Assembly: GCF_905175375.1 (NCBI RefSeq)
Contig: NZ_CAJIMS010000001.1
Location: 3,162,001-3,226,000, forward strand
Source: Chryseobacterium aquaeductus
GTDB lineage: Bacteria; Bacteroidota; Bacteroidia; Flavobacteriales; Weeksellaceae
Direction of reading: 5' to 3'
Length of the DNA: 64,000 nt
Shown here: piece after piece, positions 34,230 to 43,714 of the stretch
How positions within the stretch are numbered: position 1 is the first letter of the stretch
How the letters are laid out: each line of letters starts with the position of its first letter
Position numbers and translations under genes: made by a program
The notes under the pieces: model-generated
What the model saw: the letters and a program-made list of their open reading frames with translations, nothing else
What the model was told of the DNA's origin: nothing
Database searches by the model: none

Positions 34230-36632
34230 TTATTTCTTCAGACATTTCTCCAAAAACTGATCCTGTTCCCACAGCAAATGCAAAATATTTTCTTTTGCAG
34301 CATAGCCATGAGATTCTTTTGGCAGAAGAACCATTTTCACAGGAGCTCCCAAATTTTTCAAAGCCTGAAAATATCTTTCGGTCTGTAAAGTAAACGTTCC
34401 CGGATTATTATCTGCATCACCATGAATCAGCAACATCGGCGTCTTCATTTTATCAGCATTCATAAACGGAGACATCGTGTTGTAAATTTCCGGAACATCC
34501 CAATAATTTCTCTGTTCGCTCTGGAAACCAAAAGGCGTTAAAGTTCTGTTGTATGCACCACTTCTGGCAATTCCGCAGGCATAATCTTTAGAATGGGTCA
34601 AAAGATTGGCGGTCATAAATGCTCCGTAAGAATGTCCTCCAACTGCGACTTTGTTTCTGTCGATATATCCTAACTGATCTACTGCATCGATTGCAGCTTT
34701 ACCGTTGGCAACAAGTTGCGGAATGAAGGTGTCGTTTGGTTCTGTTTTTCCTTCACCGATGATTGGGAAGGCTGCATCATCCAAAACCGCATACCCTTTA
34801 GCTGTCCAATACACAAACGAGCCGTAATATGGAAACGTAAAGTCATTAGGATTTTGCGTGTTTTGACCCGCAGTATTTTTGTCTTTATATTCTGTAGGAT
34901 ATGCCCAGATCAACAACGGAAGTTTTTCTTTTTTTGACTTTCTGTCGTAGTTTGCAGGCAAATAAAGAGTTCCGGTCAAAGTTACGCCATCGTTTCTTTT
35001 ATATGTAATTACTTCTTTATAAACATCTTTGATACTTTCAAAAGGATTGGCAAAATTGGTTACCGCTTCAGTTTTGTTTGATTTAATATTTTTCTTAAAA
35101 TAATTCGGGTACTGACTTGCAGACTGCTGAATCGTCAACACCTCTCCTTTTGACGGATTAATGATGTCGATGATCTCTTCTTTAGCACCTTTGAGATTTG
35201 AAGTGTAGAGTCTTTTCTTTTTTAAAGATTTCATATCCATCTCATCGATGAAGGGATGTTGACCATCTTTGGTAAATCCGGCTCCGATGAGATAGGTTTT
35301 GTCGCCTTTCATATCGACAACATATCTTCCGTAATCATTTTTAGTCGTATGAAAACTTCCCGGATCGCTGTACACATCCTGATAATTTCGGTCTTCGATT
35401 ACCTGAGATTTTCCGTCATTTAAGTCAACAAGATAAGATTTTGTATTTCTGGTATCATACCAACCTTCGGAGACGATTGCATAATGAGTATTCGTCCAGC
35501 TCGTTCCTTCGTATCTCTGTTTTGTTTTAAAGAAAGACTTTGGAGCAGCAGAAAACGGGGCTTCCCAGGTGAAAATTTCATCTCTGAAATCGACAGTTTT
35601 TGATTGATCGCCTCCATCCAACGCTTCCGCAAAAACTAATGTAGAAGGTTGATCAGCTCTCCAGCTCATATCTCTTTTCCCCGTGCGAACTGACGAAAAT
35701 CCTTTAGGCATGATCTCATTCAAAGGAACTTCGTTCACAACTTTTACAACGTTTCCTTTGTTATCATAAATCGTTGTCGTCATTGGGAACCTGCTCAAAG
35801 GAACGATGTACGAAAATGGTTTTTTAAGAGTTATCAACATCAGATAATTTCCATCAGGAGAATAGCTGATTCCGGCATATAGATCCTGGTCTTTTATTTT
35901 CTTTAAATTTCCATTTAAATCTACATGATACAATTCTGAAGCAGTAAGAATTTCAAAATTCTTTTCATCCTGAGGATTTTTAAGCAAATCCTGATAAGTT
36001 CTGTTCTGAGAAACCTTTCCGTCAGCAGTGGAAACAATGGGACCTGTCGGAAGATCTTTTGAGGAATCCGTCAGCTTAGGTCTGTTGTCGGGAAGAACTT
36101 TCAAAAGAAAACTCTGAGAATCTTTCATCCAACTGTAAGGGTTTCCAAGATTGGCATTCAGATTATCTTTAGTAATTTTCTTTGCTGTTGCAGTTTCCAA
36201 GTCAACTATCCAAAGTTCAACGCCTTGATCGGTTGTATTAGTGAATGCCAATTTTTTCTCGTCCGGAGAAAATGAGGTATTGGTAATTTTAGGATTTGTC
36301 GGCAAATCTTTTACCTGAACTTCAGATTTATCGTTCATCCTTCTCACTTTCAGATTGTAAGAATAAGAAGTAGAACTTGAGATGTTGGTTACAGGATTGA
36401 TTCTCAAACCACCCAATTTCATCTCCTGTTGATTGAGATCGTCTAATGTTTTATATGTAGGACGATACACAAAAACCACCCAATCTTTTTTTGAATTGGT
36501 CAAAACGCTTGGAGGTCTGTCATAATCTGCCAATTTCAGAATTTCTGCAGAAGGTTTTTGATAAGTGATATTTTCCTGAGCTTCGTAAAAGTTGAGAAAC
36601 GCCAGTAAACAGATGGTTAATTTGATCTTCAT
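34230..36632 (-). CDS. Exported S9-family prolyl-oligopeptidase-like serine peptidase
   Basis: An 800-residue protein: signal peptide (MKIKLTICLLAFLNFYEAQ, from the ATG at 36632; the longer frame lacks a good leader), a beta-propeller region to about residue 530 and a C-terminal alpha/beta-hydrolase. Catalytic triad: Ser in GGHSYGAFM, Asp in LLIHGDADNN, His in PKESHGYAAKE. The propeller and YWTAKGYAVLDDAAFPIIGEG block resemble glutamyl-endopeptidase/acylaminoacyl-peptidase members of S9 rather than DPP4. Periplasmic peptide turnover is likely. Monocistronic. Confidence 0.9.
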   Translation of the reverse strand: MKIKLTICLLAFLNFYEAQENITYQKPSAEILKLADYDRPPSVLTNSKKDWVVFVYRPTYKTLDDLNQQEMKLGGLRINPVTNISSSTSYSYNLKVRRMNDKSEVQVKDLPTNPKITNTSFSPDEKKLAFTNTTDQGVELWIVDLETATAKKITKDNLNANLGNPYSWMKDSQSFLLKVLPDNRPKLTDSSKDLPTGPIVSTADGKVSQNRTYQDLLKNPQDEKNFEILTASELYHVDLNGNLKKIKDQDLYAGISYSPDGNYLMLITLKKPFSYIVPLSRFPMTTTIYDNKGNVVKVVNEVPLNEIMPKGFSSVRTGKRDMSWRADQPSTLVFAEALDGGDQSKTVDFRDEIFTWEAPFSAAPKSFFKTKQRYEGTSWTNTHYAIVSEGWYDTRNTKSYLVDLNDGKSQVIEDRNYQDVYSDPGSFHTTKNDYGRYVVDMKGDKTYLIGAGFTKDGQHPFIDEMDMKSLKKKRLYTSNLKGAKEEIIDIINPSKGEVLTIQQSASQYPNYFKKNIKSNKTEAVTNFANPFESIKDVYKEVITYKRNDGVTLTGTLYLPANYDRKSKKEKLPLLIWAYPTEYKDKNTAGQNTQNPNDFTFPYYGSFVYWTAKGYAVLDDAAFPIIGEGKTEPNDTFIPQLVANGKAAIDAVDQLGYIDRNKVAVGGHSYGAFMTANLLTHSKDYACGIARSGAYNRTLTPFGFQSEQRNYWDVPEIYNTMSPFMNADKMKTPMLLIHGDADNNPGTFTLQTERYFQALKNLGAPVKMVLLPKESHGYAAKENILHLLWEQDQFLEKCLKK

Positions 36633-36817
36633 TATCTTTTTGATTTCATACGAATTTAATGAAAAGTATTTAACCAAGAAAGTTACGTGAAATTATCTGA
36701 AAATTTCAATATTTGTGTTAAAAGATCATTAAAAGAATAGTATCCATAGTCAGAAAGTAGCGATTTAACAAAGAATGGAATGTAATCTTCTTAAAATAAA
36801 AATCTCAGAACAAAAAA

Positions 36818-36837
36818 AGCAGTGAAAAATCACTGCT
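36818..36837 (-). terminator. Terminator after the DoxX gene
   Basis: Perfect AGCAGTGA/TCACTGCT stem with a four-base loop and a T run on the minus strand. The rest of the 231-base gap (36633-36863) shows no gene. Confidence 0.85.
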
Positions 36838-36863
36838 CCATATATTTTAAAGATAAATCTGAT

Positions 36864-37292
36864 TTACCATTCCGATGCTCTTCTTTTCTTTTTAATCATT
36901 CCGTCGATAGAAAATCTACCTGCTCCTAAAACGACGATAAGAAGATAAATCCCCAAGTAAAGTAAACTGATTTCCCTTTTATCAAAAGGATCTGAACCAT
37001 GAACTATAAAACCTGCTACAATCATTGTAAACATCAGAAATCCCACTGCAATTCTGGTAAACAATCCCAATATCAGAAATATCGAACAAACAAATTCCGC
37101 AAAAACGGTAAGACCTAAAGATATTTTTGGACCTAATTCTAAAAAATCAAAAAATTTGATATCTCCTCCCTCAAGCAACATCTGAAGTTTCGGAAAACCA
37201 TGAGACAACATAGCAAATCCCACAAATAATCTTACGATTAATAATACAACGTCTACGAGTAACAGATTAGTTTTTGAATTAAAATAGGTCAT
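36864..37292 (-). CDS. DoxX-family membrane protein
   Basis: A 142-residue protein with four membrane helices. The LLIVRLFVGFAMLSHGFPKL start, the KISLGLTVFAEFVCSIFLILGLFTR middle (conserved Glu and Arg) and a Lys/Arg-rich tail (MIKKKRRASEW) fit DoxX/DoxD-like proteins. Family members are linked to respiratory quinone or thiosulfate chemistry or to detoxification; no specific role can be assigned. Sits 67 bases downstream of era. Confidence 0.87.
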   Translation of the reverse strand: MTYFNSKTNLLLVDVVLLIVRLFVGFAMLSHGFPKLQMLLEGGDIKFFDFLELGPKISLGLTVFAEFVCSIFLILGLFTRIAVGFLMFTMIVAGFIVHGSDPFDKREISLLYLGIYLLIVVLGAGRFSIDGMIKKKRRASEW

Positions 37293-37359
37293 TGGTTAAA
37301 AATTTATATTAAAGATAAGGAAAATCTTATTATACAACAATGAATATTGACTTTTTAGT

Positions 37360-38235
37360 TTATCTGTATCCGAAATTCTTCAGATCTCTATCATTTTTTC
37401 TCCAGTCTTTTTTTACTTTAACAAATAAATTCAAGTGAATTTTTTTAGAGAAAAACTTCTCCAAATCTATTCTTGCTTCTGTCCCTACCTTTTTGATTGC
37501 CTCACCTTTATGACCGATAATAATTCCTTTCTGCGTGTCTCTTTCAACATAAATGATAGAATCAATAAAAATAATTCCTTCATTTTCTTTGAACATTTCT
37601 GTCACAACTTCTACAGAATATGGAATTTCTTTTTCATAATTCAAAAGAATTTTCTCACGAATCGCTTCGTTTACAAAGAATCTTTCCGGCTTGTCGGTGT
37701 ACATATCTTTATCGTAGTACGCCGGACTTTCCGGTAACATTGATTTTAATTTTGGTAAAATAACATCAATATTAAAAGCATTTAAAGCTGAAATAGGAAG
37801 AATCTCCGCTTTTGGAATTCTCTCATGCCAATCGGTGGCTATTTTTTCAAGACCTTCCTGATTGGTCTGATCAATTTTGTTTAATAATAATAAAACCGGC
37901 ACAGGAATTTTGTTTAATTTCTCAATTAAAAATTCTGACTGTTCGGATTTATCGGTAACGTCTACGATGAAAAGAAAAACATCCGCATCCTGTAAAGAAT
38001 CTTTTACAAAGTCCATCATTTTTTCCTGCAAACCATACTTTGGATCCAAAACTCCGGGAGTATCAGAAAATACGATCTGTAGGTCTTCCTCATTATAAAT
38101 TCCAAAAATTCTATGTCTGGTTGTCTGCGCCTTTTGAGTTACGATTGCCAGCTTCTCGCCCATCAATTGATTGAGAAGGGTTGATTTTCCGGCATTTGGC
38201 TTTCCAACGATGTTTACAAATCCTGCTTTATGCAT
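37360..38235 (-). CDS. era: Ribosome-associated GTPase Era
   Basis: 30S-assembly GTPase of 291 residues. GTPase domain: G1 GKPNAGKST, switch region TTRHRIFGIYN, G3 DTPGVLD, G4 NKID, G5 SALN. C-terminal KH domain with GIIIGHKGEAIKKVG that binds the 3' end of 16S rRNA. The second helix-loop carries VKKDWRKNDRDLKNFGY typical of Era. Essential housekeeping protein; a good TTG-N23-TAACTTTG promoter precedes it. Confidence 0.96.
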   Translation of the reverse strand: MHKAGFVNIVGKPNAGKSTLLNQLMGEKLAIVTQKAQTTRHRIFGIYNEEDLQIVFSDTPGVLDPKYGLQEKMMDFVKDSLQDADVFLFIVDVTDKSEQSEFLIEKLNKIPVPVLLLLNKIDQTNQEGLEKIATDWHERIPKAEILPISALNAFNIDVILPKLKSMLPESPAYYDKDMYTDKPERFFVNEAIREKILLNYEKEIPYSVEVVTEMFKENEGIIFIDSIIYVERDTQKGIIIGHKGEAIKKVGTEARIDLEKFFSKKIHLNLFVKVKKDWRKNDRDLKNFGYR

Positions 38236-38268
38236 ATAAAAAAATTAAGTCGCTTTTATTACGATTCG

Positions 38269-38302
38269 CAAAGTTAGTAAAACAAAAATTGACTTCCTTC
38301 AA
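38269..38302 (-). promoter_or_regulatory. Promoter of era (TTG-N23-TAACTTTG)
   Basis: Reverse-strand -7 box at 38269-38276 and a TTG at 38300-38302, spacing 23. Leader of about 27 bases. Confidence 0.55.
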
Positions 38303-38346
38303 TATTACATTTAAAAGGTATATTTTTACCGTTTAATTTTTTTATT

Positions 38347-38673
38347 ATGAACTGGATTATTTTAATTATTGCCGGATTATTTGAAGTAGGTTTTGCATCT
38401 TGCTTAGGAAAAGTAAAAGAAACCTCAGGAACTACAATGTATCTTTGGTTTGGAGGATTTTTGGTCTGTCTTACCATCAGTATGCTTTTGCTTATTAAAG
38501 CAACACAAACACTTCCAATCGGGACAGCTTATGCGGTATGGACGGGAATTGGTGCAGTAGGAACAGTTGTAATGGGAATTTTGGTTTTTAAAGATCCTGT
38601 AAGTTTTTGGAGAATGTTTTTTATCTGTACTTTGATTGGCTCTGTGATTGGATTGAAAGCAGTTTCTCATTAA
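38347..38673 (+). CDS. Small multidrug resistance (SMR) transporter, SugE/Gdx-like
   Basis: Four-helix inner-membrane exporter of 108 residues. The key glutamate lies in IIAGLFEVGFA (residue ~13). GTAYAVWTGIGAVGTVVMGILVFKDPVSFWR is the standard helix 3-4 block. The tryptophan/glycine pattern of the N-terminus fits the SugE/Gdx branch (guanidinium and quaternary ammonium export) better than EmrE, but a Gdx assignment is only probable. These usually work as dimers of one or two subunits; a single gene here suggests a homodimer. Confidence 0.88.
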   Translation: MNWIILIIAGLFEVGFASCLGKVKETSGTTMYLWFGGFLVCLTISMLLLIKATQTLPIGTAYAVWTGIGAVGTVVMGILVFKDPVSFWRMFFICTLIGSVIGLKAVSH

Positions 38674-38734
38674 ATTTAAACACAATAACACAAATTTTCA
38701 CGAATTCACAAATATAATTTCCAAGATATAGAAC

Positions 38735-38766
38735 AAAAACGTCTTCAATTTTGAAGACGTTTTTTT
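38735..38766. terminator. Bidirectional terminator between SMR and methyltransferase genes
   Basis: Ten-base perfect stem (38739-38748 with 38751-38760, ACGTCTTCAA) flanked by A5 and T7. Confidence 0.88.
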
Positions 38767-39532
38767 ATTTTTTATAAACCACAGGTAAAATCTCGTTGTG
38801 ATTGAGTCCGTATTTTAAAATTTCAGCATCAGAGAATTGCTTTGAGTAAAAATTGGGCTCAGTTTCAAAACCTACATTTCTTAAACGGTCAAAATAATCC
38901 ATACCATACCAGCGAACGTGATCGTACTGACCGAAATGTTTCTGACGTTCTTTGGGATCTTTAATGGTAAAATCTTCGTACGTTTTCTCTAAAGAATTTT
39001 TCATCGGAACCTGAATAATTCCCCATCCTCCGGGTTTTAAAACACGGTACAATTCGCTCATCGCTGTTGCATCGTCTTCAATATGCTCTAAAACATGGTT
39101 ACAGAAAATCACATCAAAACTTTCACTCTCGAAAGGTAAATTTAAAATATCTGCTTTCACATCAACAATTGGCGAATACAAGTCGGCAGATATATAGTTG
39201 AGATTACTCATTCTCTTAAACTTTCTCAAAAATTCCTGTTCGGGAGCGATGTGCAAAACTTTGGCATTTTTTATAAAAAAATCGGTTTCATTCTGAAGAT
39301 ACAGCCACATTTGTCTATGTCTTTCAAGACTTAAAGTTCCGGGTGACAAAGCGTTTTCTCTTTGTTTTCCGTATCCGTAAGGCAAAAATTTCCGATATGA
39401 TCTGCCGTCAATAGGATCAAAGAATTGATCTCCTTTGAAAAACTGATAAATCAACGGACGAGCCCAAACACTCATCTGGATAAGCATCGGACGAGGGATT
39501 TTATTTAGTAAAAACTTTGTAATTTTTTTCAT
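38765..39532 (-). CDS. Class I SAM-dependent methyltransferase
   Basis: A 255-residue protein of the methyltransferase_11 kind. VDVKADILNLPFESESFDVIFCNHVLEHIEDD is the motif II-III block, followed by ELYRVLKPGGWGIIQVP (post-I to motif IV). The glycine-rich motif I is weaker here (AKVLHIAPEQEFLRK). The start overlaps the stop of map by one base (TAATG), so translation is coupled. Substrate unknown; the C-terminal GMDYFDRLRNVGFE block resembles methyltransferases acting on small metabolites. Confidence 0.83.
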   Translation of the reverse strand: MKKITKFLLNKIPRPMLIQMSVWARPLIYQFFKGDQFFDPIDGRSYRKFLPYGYGKQRENALSPGTLSLERHRQMWLYLQNETDFFIKNAKVLHIAPEQEFLRKFKRMSNLNYISADLYSPIVDVKADILNLPFESESFDVIFCNHVLEHIEDDATAMSELYRVLKPGGWGIIQVPMKNSLEKTYEDFTIKDPKERQKHFGQYDHVRWYGMDYFDRLRNVGFETEPNFYSKQFSDAEILKYGLNHNEILPVVYKK

Positions 39533-40341
39533 TAAAATTCCATTTGAAAAGGCTTCTCTTCATCACTTTCGATACCTAAAGCTTGATGCACATATTTAAA
39601 GGTAGAAAGCAATACAGGTTTACCGTTTACAACTGCTACATCATGTTCGAAATGCGCTGAAGTTTTATTATCTAAAGTCGTAACCGTCCAACCATCATTA
39701 TGAAATTTCACTTTCTCTGTTCCCATATTTACCATTGGTTCGATAGCGATCGTCAAACCATCTTTGATGATTTTACCACTACCTTGTCTTCCGTAATTGG
39801 GAACATTGGGCTCTTCATGCATTTTTCTGCCAAGTCCGTGTCCTACCAACTCTCTCACAACACCGTAGCCTTCTTTCTCACAGTGAGATTGAATGGCATA
39901 AGAAATATCTCCGATTCTTTTGCCTCTCACACACTGCTCAATGCCTTTGTACAGAGATTCTTTGGTTACTTTAAGTAGTTTTTTGATTTCAGGTTTTACT
40001 TCACCAATCTCAAAAGTGTAAGCATGATCGCCAACAAAACCATTAAGGATAGCCCCGCAATCAACAGAAAGTACGTCACCTTCTTTGATTTCTTCCTTAT
40101 TTGGAAAACCATGCACCACCTGCTCATTCGGTGAAATACAAAGTGAATACGGAAAACCTCCGTACCCTAAAAATGCAGGTTCTGCGCCATGATCTTTAAT
40201 GAAATCATGCGCTAATTTATCTAAATATAAAGTGGTAATCCCAGGTTTGATTTCCTTCGCCAACATTCCTAATGTACGCGAAACCAATTGAGCACTTTCT
40301 CTCATGAGACGAATTTCGTCTATCGTTTTTAATTGAATCAT
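39532..40341 (-). CDS. map: Type I methionine aminopeptidase
   Basis: Removes the initiator methionine from nascent proteins. All five metal ligands are in place: Asp of SVDCGAI, Asp of GDHAYTF, His of LVGHGLGRK, Glu of AIEPMVN and Glu of HFEHDVAV. 269 residues, one domain. TAATG overlap with the following methyltransferase gene. Upstream lies a repeat-rich gap. Confidence 0.96.
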   Translation of the reverse strand: MIQLKTIDEIRLMRESAQLVSRTLGMLAKEIKPGITTLYLDKLAHDFIKDHGAEPAFLGYGGFPYSLCISPNEQVVHGFPNKEEIKEGDVLSVDCGAILNGFVGDHAYTFEIGEVKPEIKKLLKVTKESLYKGIEQCVRGKRIGDISYAIQSHCEKEGYGVVRELVGHGLGRKMHEEPNVPNYGRQGSGKIIKDGLTIAIEPMVNMGTEKVKFHNDGWTVTTLDNKTSAHFEHDVAVVNGKPVLLSTFKYVHQALGIESDEEKPFQMEF

Positions 40342-40493
40342 TTTTTAAAATAGATGTTAGATATTAGATGTCAGATATTAGATTAAAACATAATTTATAC
40401 TTTAAATCAAACTTGTAAACATCTATTATTCTGATATTTATTTGAATTAAAAGCTGATAAGAACCAATATCTAACTTCTAATCTCTGAATATT
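40342..40493. repeat. Simple direct-repeat region upstream of map
   Basis: AGATGTTAGATATTAGATGTCAGATATTAG-like units (a run of GTTAGAT/ATTAGAT heptamers with variants, about 40350-40383), with related reverse-complement text AATATCTAACTTCTAATCTC near 40466-40487. No promoter box or coding frame recognised. Comparable to 20265-20336. Confidence 0.5.
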
Positions 40494-40925
40494 CTACCAG
40501 AAAAGTCCTTTTTTCTTTTCTTTTTTAAGTTTAGAATAAGCTAAAACTTCTTTGCCCTCAACACGGAATTCTATCCTCTCGTTAATAATATTGTAAATCT
40601 CGCCCCATCCCGGAAAACCGCCAATATTTCTGTCATCGATAAACCAATCTGCATCTAATTTTCTGGATTGTATTTCGCTATCAAAAACTTCTCCTTCAAA
40701 ACTTGAATTGATTGCATAAAACTCAACACCGTTTTTTCTGCAAAATTCTACTGCTTCATCAAGGGTTTTGCCGTGTCTGTACGTCCAAAGTATTAATCTG
40801 TAGCCTTGGGATTGTAATTTCTTAAGTGTGTCAAACGCAAAAATTTTAGCTTTCCCAATACCCGGATACGCATCGTCTACGATTGTACCGTCAAAATCTA
40901 CAGCAATTTTTTTATTACTAACCAT
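40494..40925 (-). CDS. BT0820-type HAD-superfamily phosphatase
   Basis: A 143-residue HAD enzyme of the small BT0820-like group found in Bacteroidota. Motif I DFDGTIVDD holds the nucleophile and acid/base Asp; motif II is the T in LILWTYRHG; motif III/IV is WFIDDRNIGG with the Mg-binding Asp pair. No cap domain beyond a short insertion, so it likely acts on a phosphoprotein or a large or flexible substrate. The minus-strand box TATCTTTG at 40948-40955 is 22 bases before the ATG and is the probable promoter. Confidence 0.88.
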   Translation of the reverse strand: MVSNKKIAVDFDGTIVDDAYPGIGKAKIFAFDTLKKLQSQGYRLILWTYRHGKTLDEAVEFCRKNGVEFYAINSSFEGEVFDSEIQSRKLDADWFIDDRNIGGFPGWGEIYNIINERIEFRVEGKEVLAYSKLKKEKKKGLFW

Positions 40926-40970
40926 TTTGTTTTTTTATTTAGCTTGGCAAAGATAATAAATAAAAAAAGA

Positions 40971-40992
40971 GTGTCGAAAAAACATCCGACAC
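40971..40992 (-). terminator. Terminator after the acyl-ACP desaturase gene
   Basis: Stem GTGTCG/CGACAC (40971-40976 with 40987-40992) with a run of seven T on the minus strand; it lies within the upstream region of the HAD gene. Confidence 0.7.
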
Positions 40993-41024
40993 TTTGGTTT
41001 ATAATTTATTGTTAAATTATCAAT

Positions 41025-42002
41025 CTAGTGTTTCACCCAACTAAACTGAAACTGTAAATCTGGAGTAGAAACTCTGTCTGTAATTTTCTGTAATCTGGAA
41101 GGAAGTTTCATTAAATATTCCTGAGCTTTTTCTGCTTTTTCGGTAAGACCAGTAACGTGCTCAATTTTCCATTCGTCTAATAAGTCTTTCATGATGTTGA
41201 TGTAATCTTGACCTGTATAGACCATGCAGCGTTGTGCAGCGTCAGAAAAATGTCCCCAAAGTTCACCTGCTTTCTGCCCAGATTGTCTCATCATGTGTGC
41301 AGGCATTACGATTTTCTTACGCATCATATCTTCAAATGCCAAAATCATCTCTGAAGGATCTAATTCCAATATTTTTGCTACGAAATGTTTGTAAGCTTTT
41401 GCGTGTCTTGCCTCATCAGCTGCAATCACAGCACACATTTTTGCCAATTTTGTATTTCCGGACTGTTTTGCCAAAGTTCCTACTCTTCTGTGAGAAATAT
41501 TGGTTGCCGTTTCCTGAAAACTTGTGTAGACGAAGTTTCTATAAGGATCCATGCTTGTTCCCAAATCGAAACCATCACTGATCAGATATTGGGTAGTGAT
41601 CTCAACTTCTCTCATATTTACTCTTCCGCATAAATAGAGATATTTATTCAATAAATCTCCATGACGATTTTCTTCACCTGTCCAAGATCTTACCCAGTTT
41701 GCCCAACCTACTTTTTCTTCCTGATCAACACCATCAACGCCCATCAGCCAAGATTCATAGGATGGTAAAGCTTCCTCAGTAATACAGTCACCTATCAACG
41801 TTACAAAAAGATCATAAGGCATCTCACGAGCAAAAGTCTGAATTTCATCTAAATCGTACTTGAAATTTTCACTAGATGGATCGGGTAAATAATCAGACGG
41901 TTGCCAAATTTTTTCAATTGGAGTTAAAAATCTTTCCAGAAAAGAACTTACTTCCTTTTCCAATATTCCCATTACCTCTTTCCTTACAAGCTTATTGTAC
42001 AT
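41025..42002 (-). CDS. Acyl-ACP desaturase (fatty acid desaturase type 2, di-iron)
   Basis: Soluble ferritin-like desaturase of 325 residues that introduces a cis double bond into saturated acyl-ACP. The two di-iron motifs are WTGEENRHGDLL and AADEARHAKAY (ExxRH and DExRH), with additional ligands at ITEEALPSYE and FQETATNISH. N-terminus KLVRKEVMGILEKEV and the PDP region precede the core. Uses ferredoxin or flavodoxin reduction, not seen here. Acts in membrane fluidity control; fits with the fabI gene found in the same window but not linked. Confidence 0.91.
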   Translation of the reverse strand: MYNKLVRKEVMGILEKEVSSFLERFLTPIEKIWQPSDYLPDPSSENFKYDLDEIQTFAREMPYDLFVTLIGDCITEEALPSYESWLMGVDGVDQEEKVGWANWVRSWTGEENRHGDLLNKYLYLCGRVNMREVEITTQYLISDGFDLGTSMDPYRNFVYTSFQETATNISHRRVGTLAKQSGNTKLAKMCAVIAADEARHAKAYKHFVAKILELDPSEMILAFEDMMRKKIVMPAHMMRQSGQKAGELWGHFSDAAQRCMVYTGQDYINIMKDLLDEWKIEHVTGLTEKAEKAQEYLMKLPSRLQKITDRVSTPDLQFQFSWVKH

Positions 42003-42023
42003 CTTTTATACGTTTATGAGTTG

Positions 42024-42031
42024 CAAATATA
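42024..42031 (-). promoter_or_regulatory. -7 box TATATTTG of the desaturase gene
   Basis: Minus-strand TAnnTTTG 22 bases before the ATG (42002); no TTG at standard spacing. Confidence 0.5.
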
Positions 42032-42143
42032 TTAATATTTTACTATTTGTAGCATATCATCAATACTTGTCATAAAAGGTGTGACATAAATCATACCGTT
42101 ATCTGTAGTAGATAAAAATAATTTTATAATAAATGATTAATTT

Positions 42144-43685
42144 TTAGCTTGTTAGAATTTCTCCAGTCATAATTGCAGGAATCTCGACACCCATTACAGA
42201 TAAAATTGTAGGAGCCATATCACCTAATTTCCCGGGTTTTAAATTCCATTGATGATCTTTATCCATCACAATTAAAGGAACCAGATTGGTAGAATGTTGC
42301 GTGTTGGGAGAACCGTCTGCATTGATCATAACGTCAGAATTCCCATGATCTGCAAGAATAAAAACAGCATAACCGTGTTCGTAAGCAGTTGTAGCCACTT
42401 GTTCAATGCATTTATCTACAGTTTCTGCAGCTTTTACTGCAGCTTCAAAAACTCCTGTGTGACCTACCATGTCGGTATTTGCAAAATTTAAACAAATAAA
42501 ATCTGCAGTTTCATTTTGTAATTCCGGAAGGATGGCATTGGTAATTTCATAAGCAGACATTTCTGGTTTCAGATCGTAAGTAGGAACGTCTTTGGGGCTC
42601 GGACAAAGCAGTCTTTTTTCACCTTCAAATTGCTCTTCACGACCTCCGGAAAAGAAAAAGGTAACGTGAGGATATTTTTCTGTTTCGGCAATTCTGATTT
42701 GAGTTTTGCCGTTTCTTTCGAGAATTTCTCCCATGGTTTCTCTTAAAACATCTTCATCAAAAACTACTTTTACATTCTCGTAAGTTTTGTCATAATTGGT
42801 GAGTGTAACATAATGAAGATTCAGCTTTCGCATAAAATACTCAGGCATATCATGTTGACAAAGAACTTCGGTGATTTCCCGACCTCTGTCTGTTCTGAAA
42901 TTAAAGCAAATCACTACATCATTATCCACAATCTTTCCTACCGGAACTTCATTTCCGATTTGGGTATCTTTAACTAAAATAATAGGTTTGATGAATTCAT
43001 CAGTAACTCCTTCGTTATAAGAATTTTGAATTACAGAAGCTGCATCCATAGTTCTCTCCCCGATTCCGCTTACCATTGCGTCATAAGCCAGTTTCACACG
43101 CTCCCAACGCCTGTCTCTGTCCATTGCAAAATATCTTCCGATCACTGTAGCCAAAGCACCAGTGGTGGTACTCATGTGATCCTGAAGTTCCTCAATGAAG
43201 CCTAAACCAGAATGCGGATCACAGTCTCTGCCGTCGGTAAAAGCGTGTACGTAAACATTTTCATGCAGTCCGTATTCACTTGCAGCGGTTAGTAATCCTT
43301 TTAAATGATTGATATGTGAATGCACTCCTCCATTTGAAACTAAACCAATAAAGTGTACGTTTTTGTTCTCTGTCTTTGCATAAGCAAAAGCTTCCTGAAT
43401 GACTTCTTCATGACCCAAAGTGCCATTTTCAATTGCCATGTTGAGTTTAACTAAATTCTGATATACCACCCTTCCTGCACCCAGATTCATGTGCCCTACT
43501 TCTGAATTTCCCATCTGTCCTAAGGGAAGCCCGACAGCCAAACCGCTTGCTTCAAGTGTAGTATGAGGGTATTTTTGATAGCAACTATCGATAAACGGTG
43601 TATTTGCCTGTGCTAGTGCAGATACTTCAGGATTTTGACCCAATCCCCAACCGTCAAGTATTGCCAGTATTGCTTTTTTTGACAT
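42144..43685 (-). CDS. gpmI: 2,3-Bisphosphoglycerate-independent phosphoglycerate mutase
   Basis: Glycolytic enzyme interconverting 3- and 2-phosphoglycerate, 513 residues in the alkaline-phosphatase superfamily. First metal site: Asp in LAILDGWG. Phospho-acceptor Ser61 in GQMGNSEVGHMNLG. Later ligands: DGRDCDPHSG, NFANTDMVGHTG and ILADHGNSD. The ATG at 43685 is chosen because the longer frame would run into the -7 box at 43707 and its first codons lack family similarity. No co-transcribed neighbours. Confidence 0.95.
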   Translation of the reverse strand: MSKKAILAILDGWGLGQNPEVSALAQANTPFIDSCYQKYPHTTLEASGLAVGLPLGQMGNSEVGHMNLGAGRVVYQNLVKLNMAIENGTLGHEEVIQEAFAYAKTENKNVHFIGLVSNGGVHSHINHLKGLLTAASEYGLHENVYVHAFTDGRDCDPHSGLGFIEELQDHMSTTTGALATVIGRYFAMDRDRRWERVKLAYDAMVSGIGERTMDAASVIQNSYNEGVTDEFIKPIILVKDTQIGNEVPVGKIVDNDVVICFNFRTDRGREITEVLCQHDMPEYFMRKLNLHYVTLTNYDKTYENVKVVFDEDVLRETMGEILERNGKTQIRIAETEKYPHVTFFFSGGREEQFEGEKRLLCPSPKDVPTYDLKPEMSAYEITNAILPELQNETADFICLNFANTDMVGHTGVFEAAVKAAETVDKCIEQVATTAYEHGYAVFILADHGNSDVMINADGSPNTQHSTNLVPLIVMDKDHQWNLKPGKLGDMAPTILSVMGVEIPAIMTGEILTS

Positions 43686-43706
43686 TCTAAATTTATTTTT
43701 AACAAA

Positions 43707-43714
43707 CAAATTTA
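43707..43714 (-). promoter_or_regulatory. -7 box TAAATTTG of gpmI
   Basis: Reverse-strand match, 22 bases before the gpmI ATG; supports the shorter start. Confidence 0.5.

Noticed and set aside
36633..36677. Longer S9 peptidase start
   Set aside because: Adds 15 residues before a normal signal peptide; the ATG at 36632 gives the better leader.
43686..43709. Longer gpmI start (eight extra codons)
   Set aside because: Overlaps the -7 promoter box and is not part of the conserved N-terminus.
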